DNA from: Bacteroidaceae bacterium
GTDB taxonomy: Bacteria; Bacteroidota; Bacteroidia; Bacteroidales; Bacteroidaceae
DNA: 46,407 bases
Assembly (NCBI GenBank): GCA_900770665.1
Contig: CAAGKZ010000072.1
Coordinates: 1 to 46,407 of the forward strand
Reading direction: 5' to 3'
Shown here: piece by piece, positions 15,728 to 25,100 of the stretch
How the letters are laid out: each line of letters starts with the position of its first letter
Numbering within the stretch: the first letter of the stretch is position 1
Notes under the pieces: model-generated
Seen by the model: the letters and a program-made list of their open reading frames with translations, nothing else
Told to the model about the DNA's origin: nothing
The model's database searches: none
Position numbers and translations under genes: made by a program

Positions 15728-17068
15728 CTATAATTTGACATTGTCATTCCAAACGACATTTTCAGCTCGGATAATCACATTTCCATAATCACAGCTAAGG
15801 GTGAATTCAACAAAATCAAATTCTCCGGATTTAGGCATATCTTCCTTGATTTTTAAATAAAAAGTCTCGGTGGAATGTCCTTTTATTCCATATTCTCTTG
15901 AAAGATAGTATTTTATCGATCCTTTCTCCTTGTATTTGCCATTGTATTGATATCTAGGATTCTTTGCGTATGTTAGTCTTCCTGTTGGATTAGGCGATGT
16001 ATTCAGTATTTCAAAAGCAACAGTCAATTCACCATCAACCATATATGCTTTGCAACTCTTGAGTTTTACAACATTACCTGTTTGGCAAAGTTTTACGTTA
16101 TTACGTTTATTTACAAAATCCCAACGCTCCTTTCGCTCTAAGTAATCCTCATATACAATGCTCCAGAAATTAGGAAATTCTCCCCTGTTTAAATGGCCAT
16201 TATTTCCATTATCGGCGTGTTGGTAAAGATTGAAGTATAGTAATTTATACATTTCGTCATCAACAGCTTCTGAATATAAATTCTTGGCTTTGATAATTTG
16301 TTTGTTCTCCACTCCAATTCCTTCAGCATACATTATACTTGAGATAATGGCAGCCGCTGTATACTTTCCATGAACATACATACTGTCGCATACTCTCAAG
16401 TATTCAGTCTGTTTCTGTTTCTCTTCTGTTTTAATTACAGAGACTACGTCATCAAGATAGTTTGCGGTCCAGCCTATTTTCGTGTTTGAATTTGACCAAT
16501 AATAGTCGCATAAAAGATACAGTAAGCCTTCGGGATTATCTTTGTACTCATTGATGAGACTCGTGTAGAAGTCGTCTTTCAAATGTTTTACATTATTTCC
16601 GCTTCTATACATTATTCCCCATCCCCTTTGCTTATTGACTGAGATATTTCCATATCCATGATAAAGATATTCTCCATATATATGAGCCAATGGCGATTTT
16701 TCTATATCATAATTGTTGCTGCACAATTTTATCAGTAAATCGGATGCCTTTTCTTTTTCTCCCATTTTATCATAAAGCTCCACCAACCCTACAATCGCTT
16801 GTTTATAGCCCCCGTTAAATGCCAAGATATAATACTTCTCTGCTTGTTTCTCGCTTTTGATAACACCTTTACCCTCAACGAATAGGCCTGCTGCCAAGTA
16901 TTGAGCTTCGGCGTTGCCATTTTCGGCCAATGGACGCAACAATGTGGCTGCTTCCTTGTATTCTTCATTTTCAATCAAACGCTTTGCACGGTTCAATTCA
17001 TAGTTTTGTGCTATGATATTGACAGGAATTGCAACTGCCAATATTATCATTATCAATATTCGTTTCAT
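15728..17068 (-). CDS. Secreted Sel1/TPR-like repeat protein
   Basis: 446 residues with a signal peptide (MKRILIMIILAVAIPVNIIAQ). Residues about 30-135 contain Sel1-like helical repeats (AKRLIENEEYKEAATLLRPLAENGNAEA, then AAGLFVEGKG and AFNGGYKQA). A further one is near residue 240 (IMYAEGIGVENKQIIKAKNLY). The last ~100 residues are probably a beta-sandwich (VELTVAFEI-like segments). Such proteins usually act as protein-interaction scaffolds. It begins 34 nt after the WG-repeat gene and is likely co-transcribed with it. The DNA here is visibly richer in A and T than the glycan genes. Function unknown. Confidence 0.75.
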   Translation of the reverse strand: MKRILIMIILAVAIPVNIIAQNYELNRAKRLIENEEYKEAATLLRPLAENGNAEAQYLAAGLFVEGKGVIKSEKQAEKYYILAFNGGYKQAIVGLVELYDKMGEKEKASDLLIKLCSNNYDIEKSPLAHIYGEYLYHGYGNISVNKQRGWGIMYRSGNNVKHLKDDFYTSLINEYKDNPEGLLYLLCDYYWSNSNTKIGWTANYLDDVVSVIKTEEKQKQTEYLRVCDSMYVHGKYTAAAIISSIMYAEGIGVENKQIIKAKNLYSEAVDDEMYKLLYFNLYQHADNGNNGHLNRGEFPNFWSIVYEDYLERKERWDFVNKRNNVKLCQTGNVVKLKSCKAYMVDGELTVAFEILNTSPNPTGRLTYAKNPRYQYNGKYKEKGSIKYYLSREYGIKGHSTETFYLKIKEDMPKSGEFDFVEFTLSCDYGNVIIRAENVVWNDNVKL

Positions 17069-17102
17069 TGTTTAATATATTATGGATGCTATGTTAGGAG
17101 TT

Positions 17103-19394
17103 TTAAAAATACTCGTCTTTTACTGATGATTCATTGTATGGATCAATACTAATTCCAAATCCCTCTCTACCACGGCAAATGCTTATTTGGATATATTTAT
17201 CTCCGTTTCTGGCTTCGTATGTTTGTTCTATAAGTTCAAACCCTTTCTCTTCAAGTTTTTTACCTATTTCTTTCTCCAATTCCATATATGAAACGCCCGA
17301 AAGTTCAATATATATGTTATCTAAAATTGCATCGTCGTTCCATCCCCATCCGTCAGATATGGTTTCCTCGTAGGAGAACCATCCGTCGTTTAAAGTCTCT
17401 GTATGTGTCTTTTCTATTATAACATAGTTGTTGAAGTTGACGTATGGTGTTGCATCGTAAGCATCAACTTTGAATTTTGGTAACTCAATATACCGAACAT
17501 TGTTGCACTGTTCTTCAGCTTTTAATCCATATAACTCTGTAAATTCTGTTACTTTTGTTTTCCCTATAATAGGTTTATAGCCTTTTGTGCTTATTTGCGA
17601 AACTAAATCCTTGGCAATCTTCTCGGGATTGTGGTAAACAACGCTTTGGGGGCTTCTTGTTTCAATATTGTAGGCTTTTACTTTGTTTATTCTTTCTCCA
17701 TCCGGTGTTACGAAATACCAAAAATCATTTTTCTTCATAACATAGTTGCCAGCGATAGTTTCTTTGAGTAACTCGTCATAATTACAATCTATCATAACGT
17801 TGTCCTCGGCATCTACGATTCCGATTTTTCCCTTTCTGTTTATTACAGCGAAAGTTCCGTTACCCATGTTTGCTATTTTGTTATATTTGCCAAGGCGTAT
17901 TACTGTTTTCCCTTCTTTGTCTATCACTCCTACGCAATTCTCCTGTTCATCGGAAATTATTGCATATCCGTCTACAAAATCGGTCTGCTCGCTCTTGTGA
18001 TAATTTATCTTGGGGACAAAAGCCACGTTGCCCTTTTTGTCCAGATATGTAAGTTTGTAATTGCTTTCCAATGTCGCAAGTAATCCATCAGAGTATCTGG
18101 GAGAGTTACTTATCGGGTTATATTTATCAGTATCTATTTTACCGAGTTCTTTACCGTTTTCATCAATTATATACATAATATTGCCATCGTTTCTTTTGAT
18201 TATTGCCACACCATCGCAAAAATCCTCGGCATCATAATATTGTGCTTTTATTGCAATATCTCCGGCATTGTTCAGATAGCCATACAGGCCATTCTTGCCT
18301 TTGTATAGTATGCGGTTGTCTGTATGCTCAGGGAGATATATTTGGTGTATTTCCTTTGCCAATGTCTTTTTTACGCTTCCGTCCGTACCAATGCTTTGAA
18401 TGGGATTCTTACCGTCACTAACAAAAGAGTAGTTGTTGAAAAATACCGTTGCACTAATGTATTCTCCAGTGCTTATGGGGCGGTGAGGCGATTTTATAGA
18501 GTAAAAACGAATTTTTTCATCAAAGAATGATTTGACCCAATAAGTACCATCGGGTGTTATCGGCGAAATGAAGTCATCAGGGCTGTACTCTTCATTGACA
18601 ATAATTTTACCATTGCAATCAATGATACTCCAGTTATCCCCTTCTTCAAACTGCACTGCAATGTATGTATGTTTGTATGTTTGTTTGGCCAATCCATCAA
18701 TTTCATCACTTTTTGTTTTCAGTAGATAGAATATTAAAAATAGTATTATGGGTAAAAGTGAAGTGTAGATGAGATTGCGGATAGAGAAAATATTGTATAC
18801 TTTGGTTGGGTTCTCCTCTTTACAGAAGGGAATTCTTATCAATGCTACAATTGTAGAGAAAAGTGCAACGGAAAATAAATTTGCTGCAATCATACTTATT
18901 ATTACAACTGTAGATGATGTGTTTAAATTTAAGAAAATAACAAGGATTGTCAGGCTGACCAAGAGGCAGAATAATGAAATCCTTAACATCAATCTTGGTC
19001 TTTTAATGTTCATAATCCAGGAAATCAGTAAAGAAACAATCATTGTTATACCACCAAATACTGCGGGTATTATACCGAATGCAACTTCTACACCGCTATC
19101 ATCAAGTGCTGCGAGGGGGATGATGAGTGCTGCCAGAGATAGCCATGATAGCCAAGCTGTGCGTGAGAAGAACTTAATAATTAAATTAATCACAGGCAGT
19201 GATAGCAGCGCTAATGAAATGTAATTAATAGTTCCATCTGATTTCTTTATCAATTCCAGTGGAGTAAAGAATACCGTTTGACCTAATATCCTGACTATGT
19301 AACATGGAAGAAAATAGGATGAAATGATAATCAAAGAGGCAATGCCTTCTGAAATTCTGAAGCCAATCAGTCCTTTGGGGCGAGTTGTTTCCAT
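17103..19394 (-). CDS. Membrane protein with seven TM segments and WG-repeat domain
   Basis: 763 residues. The first ~225 residues contain about seven hydrophobic membrane segments. From about residue 245 onward come WG-type beta repeats (for example NWSIIDCNGKIIVNEEY, GLYGYLNNAGDIAIKAQYYDAEDF, GVIDKEGKTVIRLGKY, GKIGIVDAEDNVMIDCNYDEL). The C-terminal ~150 residues are not recognised and end in a KDEYF tail. WG repeats are thought to form extended beta scaffolds for binding. A membrane-anchored binding protein paired with the secreted Sel1 protein is plausible. No enzyme motif was seen. AT-rich composition, together with the neighbour, suggests an acquired pair. Confidence 0.75.
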   Translation of the reverse strand: METTRPKGLIGFRISEGIASLIIISSYFLPCYIVRILGQTVFFTPLELIKKSDGTINYISLALLSLPVINLIIKFFSRTAWLSWLSLAALIIPLAALDDSGVEVAFGIIPAVFGGITMIVSLLISWIMNIKRPRLMLRISLFCLLVSLTILVIFLNLNTSSTVVIISMIAANLFSVALFSTIVALIRIPFCKEENPTKVYNIFSIRNLIYTSLLPIILFLIFYLLKTKSDEIDGLAKQTYKHTYIAVQFEEGDNWSIIDCNGKIIVNEEYSPDDFISPITPDGTYWVKSFFDEKIRFYSIKSPHRPISTGEYISATVFFNNYSFVSDGKNPIQSIGTDGSVKKTLAKEIHQIYLPEHTDNRILYKGKNGLYGYLNNAGDIAIKAQYYDAEDFCDGVAIIKRNDGNIMYIIDENGKELGKIDTDKYNPISNSPRYSDGLLATLESNYKLTYLDKKGNVAFVPKINYHKSEQTDFVDGYAIISDEQENCVGVIDKEGKTVIRLGKYNKIANMGNGTFAVINRKGKIGIVDAEDNVMIDCNYDELLKETIAGNYVMKKNDFWYFVTPDGERINKVKAYNIETRSPQSVVYHNPEKIAKDLVSQISTKGYKPIIGKTKVTEFTELYGLKAEEQCNNVRYIELPKFKVDAYDATPYVNFNNYVIIEKTHTETLNDGWFSYEETISDGWGWNDDAILDNIYIELSGVSYMELEKEIGKKLEEKGFELIEQTYEARNGDKYIQISICRGREGFGISIDPYNESSVKDEYF

Positions 19395-19444
19395 TAGTAG
19401 TTATGTTGGCTCACAATGGACTTCGGACTGTGATGGTTTCCATT

Positions 19445-19734
19445 AAAAAAGGCGTGAAGCCCATCAATTGCTCGCTTCACGTCTTGTGGCTCGTAGGAAT
19501 GTGCCCGAATTATCGAAGACGAGCAACAATGAAACCCCACGCTGAATATGAATATAACAACTCACCGGCATCAAAGTTCTTGATGCAAATGGAGTAGTAA
19601 ATATGCACACTCTCGGGGCGTCATCTGTTGCCGAGGTTTCTGATAATTCTTTTTTGAAATTTTCCTACGATTTCAAGACATCAAAACCAAAGCATAATGA
19701 TACGCCTTATATAATAATCTTATGAATCCATAAG
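19445..19734 (-). ncRNA. Candidate structured RNA or long leader upstream of WG gene
   Basis: A minus-strand -7 box (TATATTTG, 19741-19748) is followed about 290 nt later by a terminator-like hairpin (CGTGAAGC/GCTTCACG at 19453-19460 and 19474-19481, then T6 in the minus direction). Between them are a 7-bp hairpin (GCATCAA/TTGATGC near 19568-19586) and two mutually exclusive stems around 19480-19528 (CGTCTT/AAGACG versus GCTCGT/ACGAGC). No convincing protein is encoded; short ORFs exist on both strands. It may be a free small RNA or an attenuator for the WG gene. No known family was recognised. Confidence 0.3.
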
Positions 19735-19740
19735 ATTTGA

Positions 19741-19748
19741 CAAATATA
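19741..19748 (-). promoter_or_regulatory. -7 box ahead of candidate RNA
   Basis: Minus-strand TATATTTG matches TAnnTTTG. The flanks are very AT-rich, so a chance match is possible. Confidence 0.35.
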
Positions 19749-19892
19749 TGAATTAAATTTATTTTTTTTGTAAAGCAGATGAATTTTCGTGTTAAATAAA
19801 GCAATATTATATAAATTGATTGCCTTAACCAATCTTAAAATCTCTTCGGCGTTTCAAAATTCTAATGAAGCGTAAATCGTATAATGATACTT

Positions 19893-19940
19893 TAATAACG
19901 ACAAAAGATGAAGGCGCGCCTTCATCTTTTGTCGTTATTA
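19893..19940. terminator. 48-bp perfect palindrome downstream of the O-acetylesterase gene
   Basis: A perfect inverted repeat centred on GCGC (19893-19940) lies 19 nt past the stop codon at 19959 on the minus strand. The stem is unusually long for a simple terminator. Confidence 0.8.
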
Positions 19941-19949
19941 TTACTCCGC

Positions 19950-19977
19950 TTTCACTTTTTATCTTTCACTTTTAACC
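19950..19977 (-). repeat. Degenerate heptamer array across a stop codon
   Basis: On the minus strand the units GGTTAAA, AGTGAAA, GATAAAA and AGTGAAA run through the end of the O-acetylesterase gene. The last residues VKSER and the TAA stop are encoded by them. Confidence 0.7.
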
Positions 19978-22046
19978 TCAATTTCAAAAGTACTTGCCGG
20001 CAATCCTGCCTCGTTCACAAGGTTTGCATCGGTATATGGCTTCCAAGCGTAGCGCACGCGTCGTGCTTCACGCGCTATTATTATGCGGTTACCCTTGAAC
20101 CTGACCTCTTTCTCTACATCGACCTCGCTGAATGGACCTGTCTTGTCGGCAACCTCCAAGCCTCTCAACGCATTGCCGTCGCCGGTATTCAGTTCGGTCG
20201 CATTTTCGAACTCTATAACGGTTCTGCCGTTGAAACTGAACATTCTTTTAGGCGTTGGGCCGTGTTGTGTAACGTGGCTCATTCCGTATGTCTGGTTCAG
20301 TGCAAGGCGTGCAAGGCGCTCGCCGACAGGAGCCTTATCCTTTGGATGTACATCCCATGGGTCTCCCTTGTCGCTCGATACTGCAAAGTCACAGTTCGGT
20401 ATCTCGCCAGCCAGACGGCGTTGTGAGTCGCGGAAGTGTGGCCATGACGGGCGGTTTATGCTTGATAGCTGAACAAAGTAGAAAGGCATTTCGGGGTTGT
20501 CCCATGTCTTGCGCCAACTGTCGATGAGAGTGGGGAAGATAATCTCATGTAGTTCCACATTGTGTGCATTTGACTCACCTTGGTACCATATTGCTCCCTT
20601 GATGGGGTAACTTGCTATTGGCATAATGCCGTTTTCGTAAAGGAAACAAGGCTCGTAAGGGTGGCGCTGCATGTTGTTGCTGCTCTTGGCTATGTTCTTG
20701 CTTGCGCGGCCACGGCACCAGTCCTGTATCATGTCATTGCCTCTCCAATTATACAATATGTCAACAAGCACGGGGTGGAACTCAAGTGTACGTCGGTCGA
20801 TGTATGCCTCGGCCGGTGCACCACCGACAGCGTTGCATATAAGTCCCACCGGGACGCCCAATGAATCGGCAAGCATTGCTCCAAAGTGGTAGGCGATGGC
20901 CGAGAAATCCTTTACATTCAGCTCATTCTGCAACTGCCAGGTGGTGGGGCGGTAGTAGTCGTGGTTGTTGAGCGCCACAAGGCTTGCCGAATCCCATTCT
21001 ATGTTGTCGGTAAAGACACGTGGCTTCATATCATAGATGCGTATGTCCTTGCCCTTTACATTTGCAAGGCTCTGCTCAATGTGCGATGATTCCTTTACCA
21101 TGAATGCCATGTTCGACTGTCCCGAACAAAGCCATACCTCTCCAATGACAAGGTTCTTGTATTCTATCTTCTCTTTGCCACATTCAACGGTCAGTTTATA
21201 GCTCTTGCCGTCGGCCTCCATTGGTGTGAACCTTACCTTCCAACTGCCATCCTCTGCAGCTTTTTTGATGATTCTCTGCTTGCCGAACCTTACAGAGACC
21301 TCTTTGCCGGCATCGGCAGTTCCGCTTACAACGAAAGGTTGGCCTTGCTGCACAACCATGTTGTCGCTGTATATTGCCGGCAGTGACAAGCCGCCGAAAT
21401 CGTCGGTTATTGCCGAGTATACCTGCTTGGCAATTATAGTAGCTCCCTGCTCATTGGGGTGCAGTGCATCGGGCATCAGGTCGGGGCGGTTGTAGAGGTA
21501 ACGGCTAAGGTCTATCAGCTCAAAGCCTCCGTCCTCTGCAATATCTTTAATGACATCCTGAATCTGCCAGTACCAGTCGCGTGTTCCGCTCTTGAAACGG
21601 CGGTGCCAATGGAAAATGGGGGTCATGCGGCAGACGTAGACCTCTACTTCGGGGTTCTTGTCGCGCAAAGCCTTTATGATGTTCATGTAGTCGCCATAGA
21701 ACTCGTCGCGGTAGTTGGGCCAGTTGCGTGGGTCGGTGTCGTTCAGTCCCAAATGGATAACCGCAATGTCTGGCACGAATTCAAGAGCAGCAGTGTACTC
21801 GGGCAGGTTGATGTATGGGCGGTGTCCCTTGCTCAAAAGGGTGGCACCCGAGTGACCGAAATTGCGTACCTCGTACCCCTCGCCAAGCATTTGCTGCAAT
21901 TGGGTGGGGTATGATGTCTCGGCAGGGTTCTTGTGTGTCATGCCATAGGTGACGCTGTTGCCAATGCAGGCAACCTTTATTTTCTCTTGTGCAGTGGCAA
22001 GCAATGGCAGCAGCACAAGAATAAACATTAGAAGTCTCTTTCTCAT
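19959..22046 (-). CDS. Two-domain sialate O-acetylesterase (NanS-like)
   Basis: 695 residues with a signal peptide (MRKRLLMFILVLLPLLATAQ). The first SGNH domain has nucleophile S31 in CIGNSVTYG, the block GLNDTD, and DALHPNEQGA for Asp/His. The second has S311 in CSGQSNM, then WYQGESNAHN and DVHPKDK, which are hallmarks of sialate O-acetylesterases. It would remove acetyl esters from sialic acids so that sialidases can act. Two-domain esterases of this kind are known from Tannerella and Bacteroides sialic-acid loci. An in-frame ATG 24 nt upstream is possible; 22046 starts the signal peptide. The gene is downstream of the esterase-sialidase fusion but separated from it by a terminator. Confidence 0.88.
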   Translation of the reverse strand: MRKRLLMFILVLLPLLATAQEKIKVACIGNSVTYGMTHKNPAETSYPTQLQQMLGEGYEVRNFGHSGATLLSKGHRPYINLPEYTAALEFVPDIAVIHLGLNDTDPRNWPNYRDEFYGDYMNIIKALRDKNPEVEVYVCRMTPIFHWHRRFKSGTRDWYWQIQDVIKDIAEDGGFELIDLSRYLYNRPDLMPDALHPNEQGATIIAKQVYSAITDDFGGLSLPAIYSDNMVVQQGQPFVVSGTADAGKEVSVRFGKQRIIKKAAEDGSWKVRFTPMEADGKSYKLTVECGKEKIEYKNLVIGEVWLCSGQSNMAFMVKESSHIEQSLANVKGKDIRIYDMKPRVFTDNIEWDSASLVALNNHDYYRPTTWQLQNELNVKDFSAIAYHFGAMLADSLGVPVGLICNAVGGAPAEAYIDRRTLEFHPVLVDILYNWRGNDMIQDWCRGRASKNIAKSSNNMQRHPYEPCFLYENGIMPIASYPIKGAIWYQGESNAHNVELHEIIFPTLIDSWRKTWDNPEMPFYFVQLSSINRPSWPHFRDSQRRLAGEIPNCDFAVSSDKGDPWDVHPKDKAPVGERLARLALNQTYGMSHVTQHGPTPKRMFSFNGRTVIEFENATELNTGDGNALRGLEVADKTGPFSEVDVEKEVRFKGNRIIIAREARRVRYAWKPYTDANLVNEAGLPASTFEIEVKSER

Positions 22047-22074
22047 TGTAGTGTGGTTTTCCATAATCAATATG

Positions 22075-22082
22075 CGAATATA
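22075..22082 (-). promoter_or_regulatory. Possible -7 box for O-acetylesterase gene
   Basis: Minus-strand TATATTCG differs by one base from TAnnTTTG, 28 nt before ATG 22046. Confidence 0.3.
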
Positions 22083-22106
22083 GTAATTTAAATCTTAATA
22101 ATAGAC

Positions 22107-22142
22107 AAAAAAGGAGCAATTCCGTTGGAACTGCTCCTTTTC
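22107..22142 (-). terminator. Terminator after esterase-sialidase fusion
   Basis: A stem AAAAGGAGCA/TGCTCCTTTT has an inner TTCC/GGAA extension. It is followed on the minus strand by a T run, just past the stop at 22162. Confidence 0.85.
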
Positions 22143-22161
22143 TGTCAGTGTTCAAATATAC

Positions 22162-25100
22162 TTATCTTGCAATGAATTTCTTGCCGTTTTGGATGTATAT
22201 GCCGCCCTTTACAGGTGCTGCGACCATGCGGCCCTGCAAATCGTAGATAGTTTTCACATTTCCGTTTTCACCTTTCACCTCCTCAATTGCGCTTGGGTTG
22301 GTCGACTTGATGGGGTAGAATGGTGCATTGTCGGTGAACTTGTATGTACCGTTGCTTGCCCAGTCGAGTGAGAAACGCACGAAACGCATTGTGTAGCCGC
22401 CGAACACGCCGTTCTCCTCATAGTATACACCGAGTGTTCCGTCTGGGAGCACGACAGCTGCGCTGTAGGCTGAGCCTGTGGGGCAGATTGTCTTTGGTGT
22501 GCCGAATGTAGCACCCTCGTCGGTTGACAGTGCGATACTCACGTTCTGGCGGCTGCCGCTGTTAGGCAAAGTCTGGAACGCAATGTTCCATGGGTTACCC
22601 TCAACTGTTGAACACCATACCATGTACTCGCCGTCGCATGCGTTGCCTGAGATACCGCTTGTGAAGCGTGTCTGTGAAGGCAAGTGCCATGTTTCGCCGT
22701 CGTTCGATGTGTAGTTGTAGTAGTTGTATCCGCTTGAGCGTACGCTGATGGCAAGGTCGCCGTTGTTGCGCTCCAGTGTCTTTGGTTCATCGGCACCGCT
22801 TGTACCGCTTGTGCCGCTAACGTACCAGCTCTGGCCACCGTCCTTGCTCATGAAGAAGTAGAAGTGCTGGCTGTTGTCGGCCTGACGGTTCACGAAACTT
22901 GAAACGAGTGTACCGTCTCGCTTCTGCAAGGCTGCACCTGAACCCGAGAATCCGCTCTTCCATGTCTTTGTGTTGGGGTTAGAGCAGTTTGCACCAAAGA
23001 GGTCGTCGGTGTGGTCAACAGGTGCTTCCCATGTCAAACCGCCGTCGCGGCTGATGATTGTCTTCCAACGTGGAGGCTCTGCCGCTGTTCCGGCAAAGAA
23101 TCCGTGGCCGTATGTTCCCGCACTTGTCATGATGCCCACAATCTCGCCGTTCTCACGGTTAGTAACGATTGAAGCATCGCCGTGGCCATAGTCACCGCCG
23201 GTTTCAGCTGTTCCGGCAACAGTCACCGGGTCGCTCCATGTGCGGCCGTTGTCCTCGGAATACTGTGCTACAAGGTAGCAGTGGCTTGGGAGGTCACTGT
23301 TGTGGTGCTTGCGGTCATCGGTGAGTGTCACAAGGCGTTTACCGTCCTTTGTCACAGTGATTGACGGGATGCGGTAGTAGAGTGAACCCTTGTCCATTGG
23401 CATGAGCACAGCACCCTCGGAAAGGAATATCGTCACGCCGTGTGCCGGGTTGCCGTTGTTCTCGGCAATCTCTTTGCCGTCGATGGTGTATGCAGTGATT
23501 CTGGCATCAACGGTGTTGCCCTCTTTTGCAGTCTCGGCAATGTCGTATGTAATCCACAGGTAGTTGTCGCCGGGTGTCAGGCTCTTGTTGCCTGTGATGG
23601 TGAATGTGCCGTCGGCTGCAAGTGTAACGGTCTGGCCGAACTGCTCGCCGTTCTCCTCGCGCCATGTCATCTTCTTTTCAGGGTCAACGAACAATTCGCG
23701 TGAGTTTGTTGCAAAATATGCCTTGATGTTTGTGATGTCGTTCTTGTCTGTTCCGTTGAATGAACCCTTCACGCCCTGGAACTCAACGCTGCCGTCGAGG
23801 CCGCCAATGCGTATTGTTGAACGCACGATTGGCTGGTTTGTGTTGCCGATACCGGTGCTCACCTTGCCCTGAACAACCCTTGACGATGCAAACTCTGCCA
23901 ATGCATTGCTTGTGTCAACCTCGTCGAACTTCCACAATGAGGCGTTGCCGGCAGCTGCACCCCAACGTACAATCACAGAGTTGTCATTCTGTGCGTGCAA
24001 CTCGACAGCGTTGTCCTTGATTACAAAGAACTCATATGCACTGTTGATGCTGTATATATAGTTAGGCTCGTTTACAACACCGAATGCTGTTGAATTACCT
24101 GTGCCACTGCCTGCTGTGCCAAAGTATTCACCTCTGTAGTTCTTGATGGCAATCTTGCCGTCCTTCTCCCAAAGGCTCCATATACGGTCTGCACTGAACA
24201 TCTTGTCGCCGAAACGCAGTTTGTTAATGTCGCTGTCGATATATATAACCTTGCCGCCGCAGTAGGCCTGTGTTGAAGCACTTGTGATGTAGTACCAGTG
24301 CTCGTCGCCTTCGGTACTTATTTTGGGAGCCTCAATCCTATCCTCCTTGATTTTTACGGTAAAGTTTGTAAGTACAACGCCGTTGCCATTGTTGCCTGCA
24401 AGGCGGAACGAAACAGAACCTGTGTTCTGGTTCTTTGCGCTGATGGTCTGTGCTGTTGTCGAAGTGGTGTACGAAGTACCGTTGTCCATTGTAAGTTCGA
24501 GTGCGGTGTTGTGTCCGTTGTTGGCAAATGTAAAGCTGTACTCGGTGATTACATAGCCTGCAGGGGCAGTGATTGAATAGTTTGCACTGCCGGCAGTACC
24601 TGTCATCAACTGTACGTTGTTGCCGCTCCAGTTCATGTTGTTGACAGTGCCGCAACCGAACTGCAATTGTGGAGTGGTGTTGCTCTTCCAGCAGCAGTTC
24701 CAATTCTGGTTGGCTGCACCGTCCTTGTGGTAAAGGTTACCGTTGGCTTTGTCTACGGTATATACAATGCCGTCGGTAGCATCGGGCAATTCTGCTATTT
24801 CGCCTGCCTCAATAATTGAAAGCTGGCAACCGGTGTCGCCGCGGTCGCTGCCCAATTTGTCGCTTGCGCTCCAGTTGTATAGCTTGTAGCTCTGTCCGCT
24901 GCCGGTCTGGTTCAACTGTACCTCGCCCGATGAGATTATGTAGTATGCCGGGGTGTCGGCATAGCTTACTGTCCAACCCTTTGCAGGCTTGCTCTTTGTT
25001 GTCGTAATCTGTGTGTTGTAGTTTGCAACAGGGTTCAGATATGAACCATACTGGCGGTTCACAATGTCGAATGTGTTGTCGCCACGGTCAACGAACTTCC

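Noticed and set aside
19385..19597. 70-codon plus-strand ORF upstream of the WG gene
   Set aside because: It starts inside the WG gene start region, has no similarity I recognise, and runs through hairpins better explained as RNA structure or a terminator.
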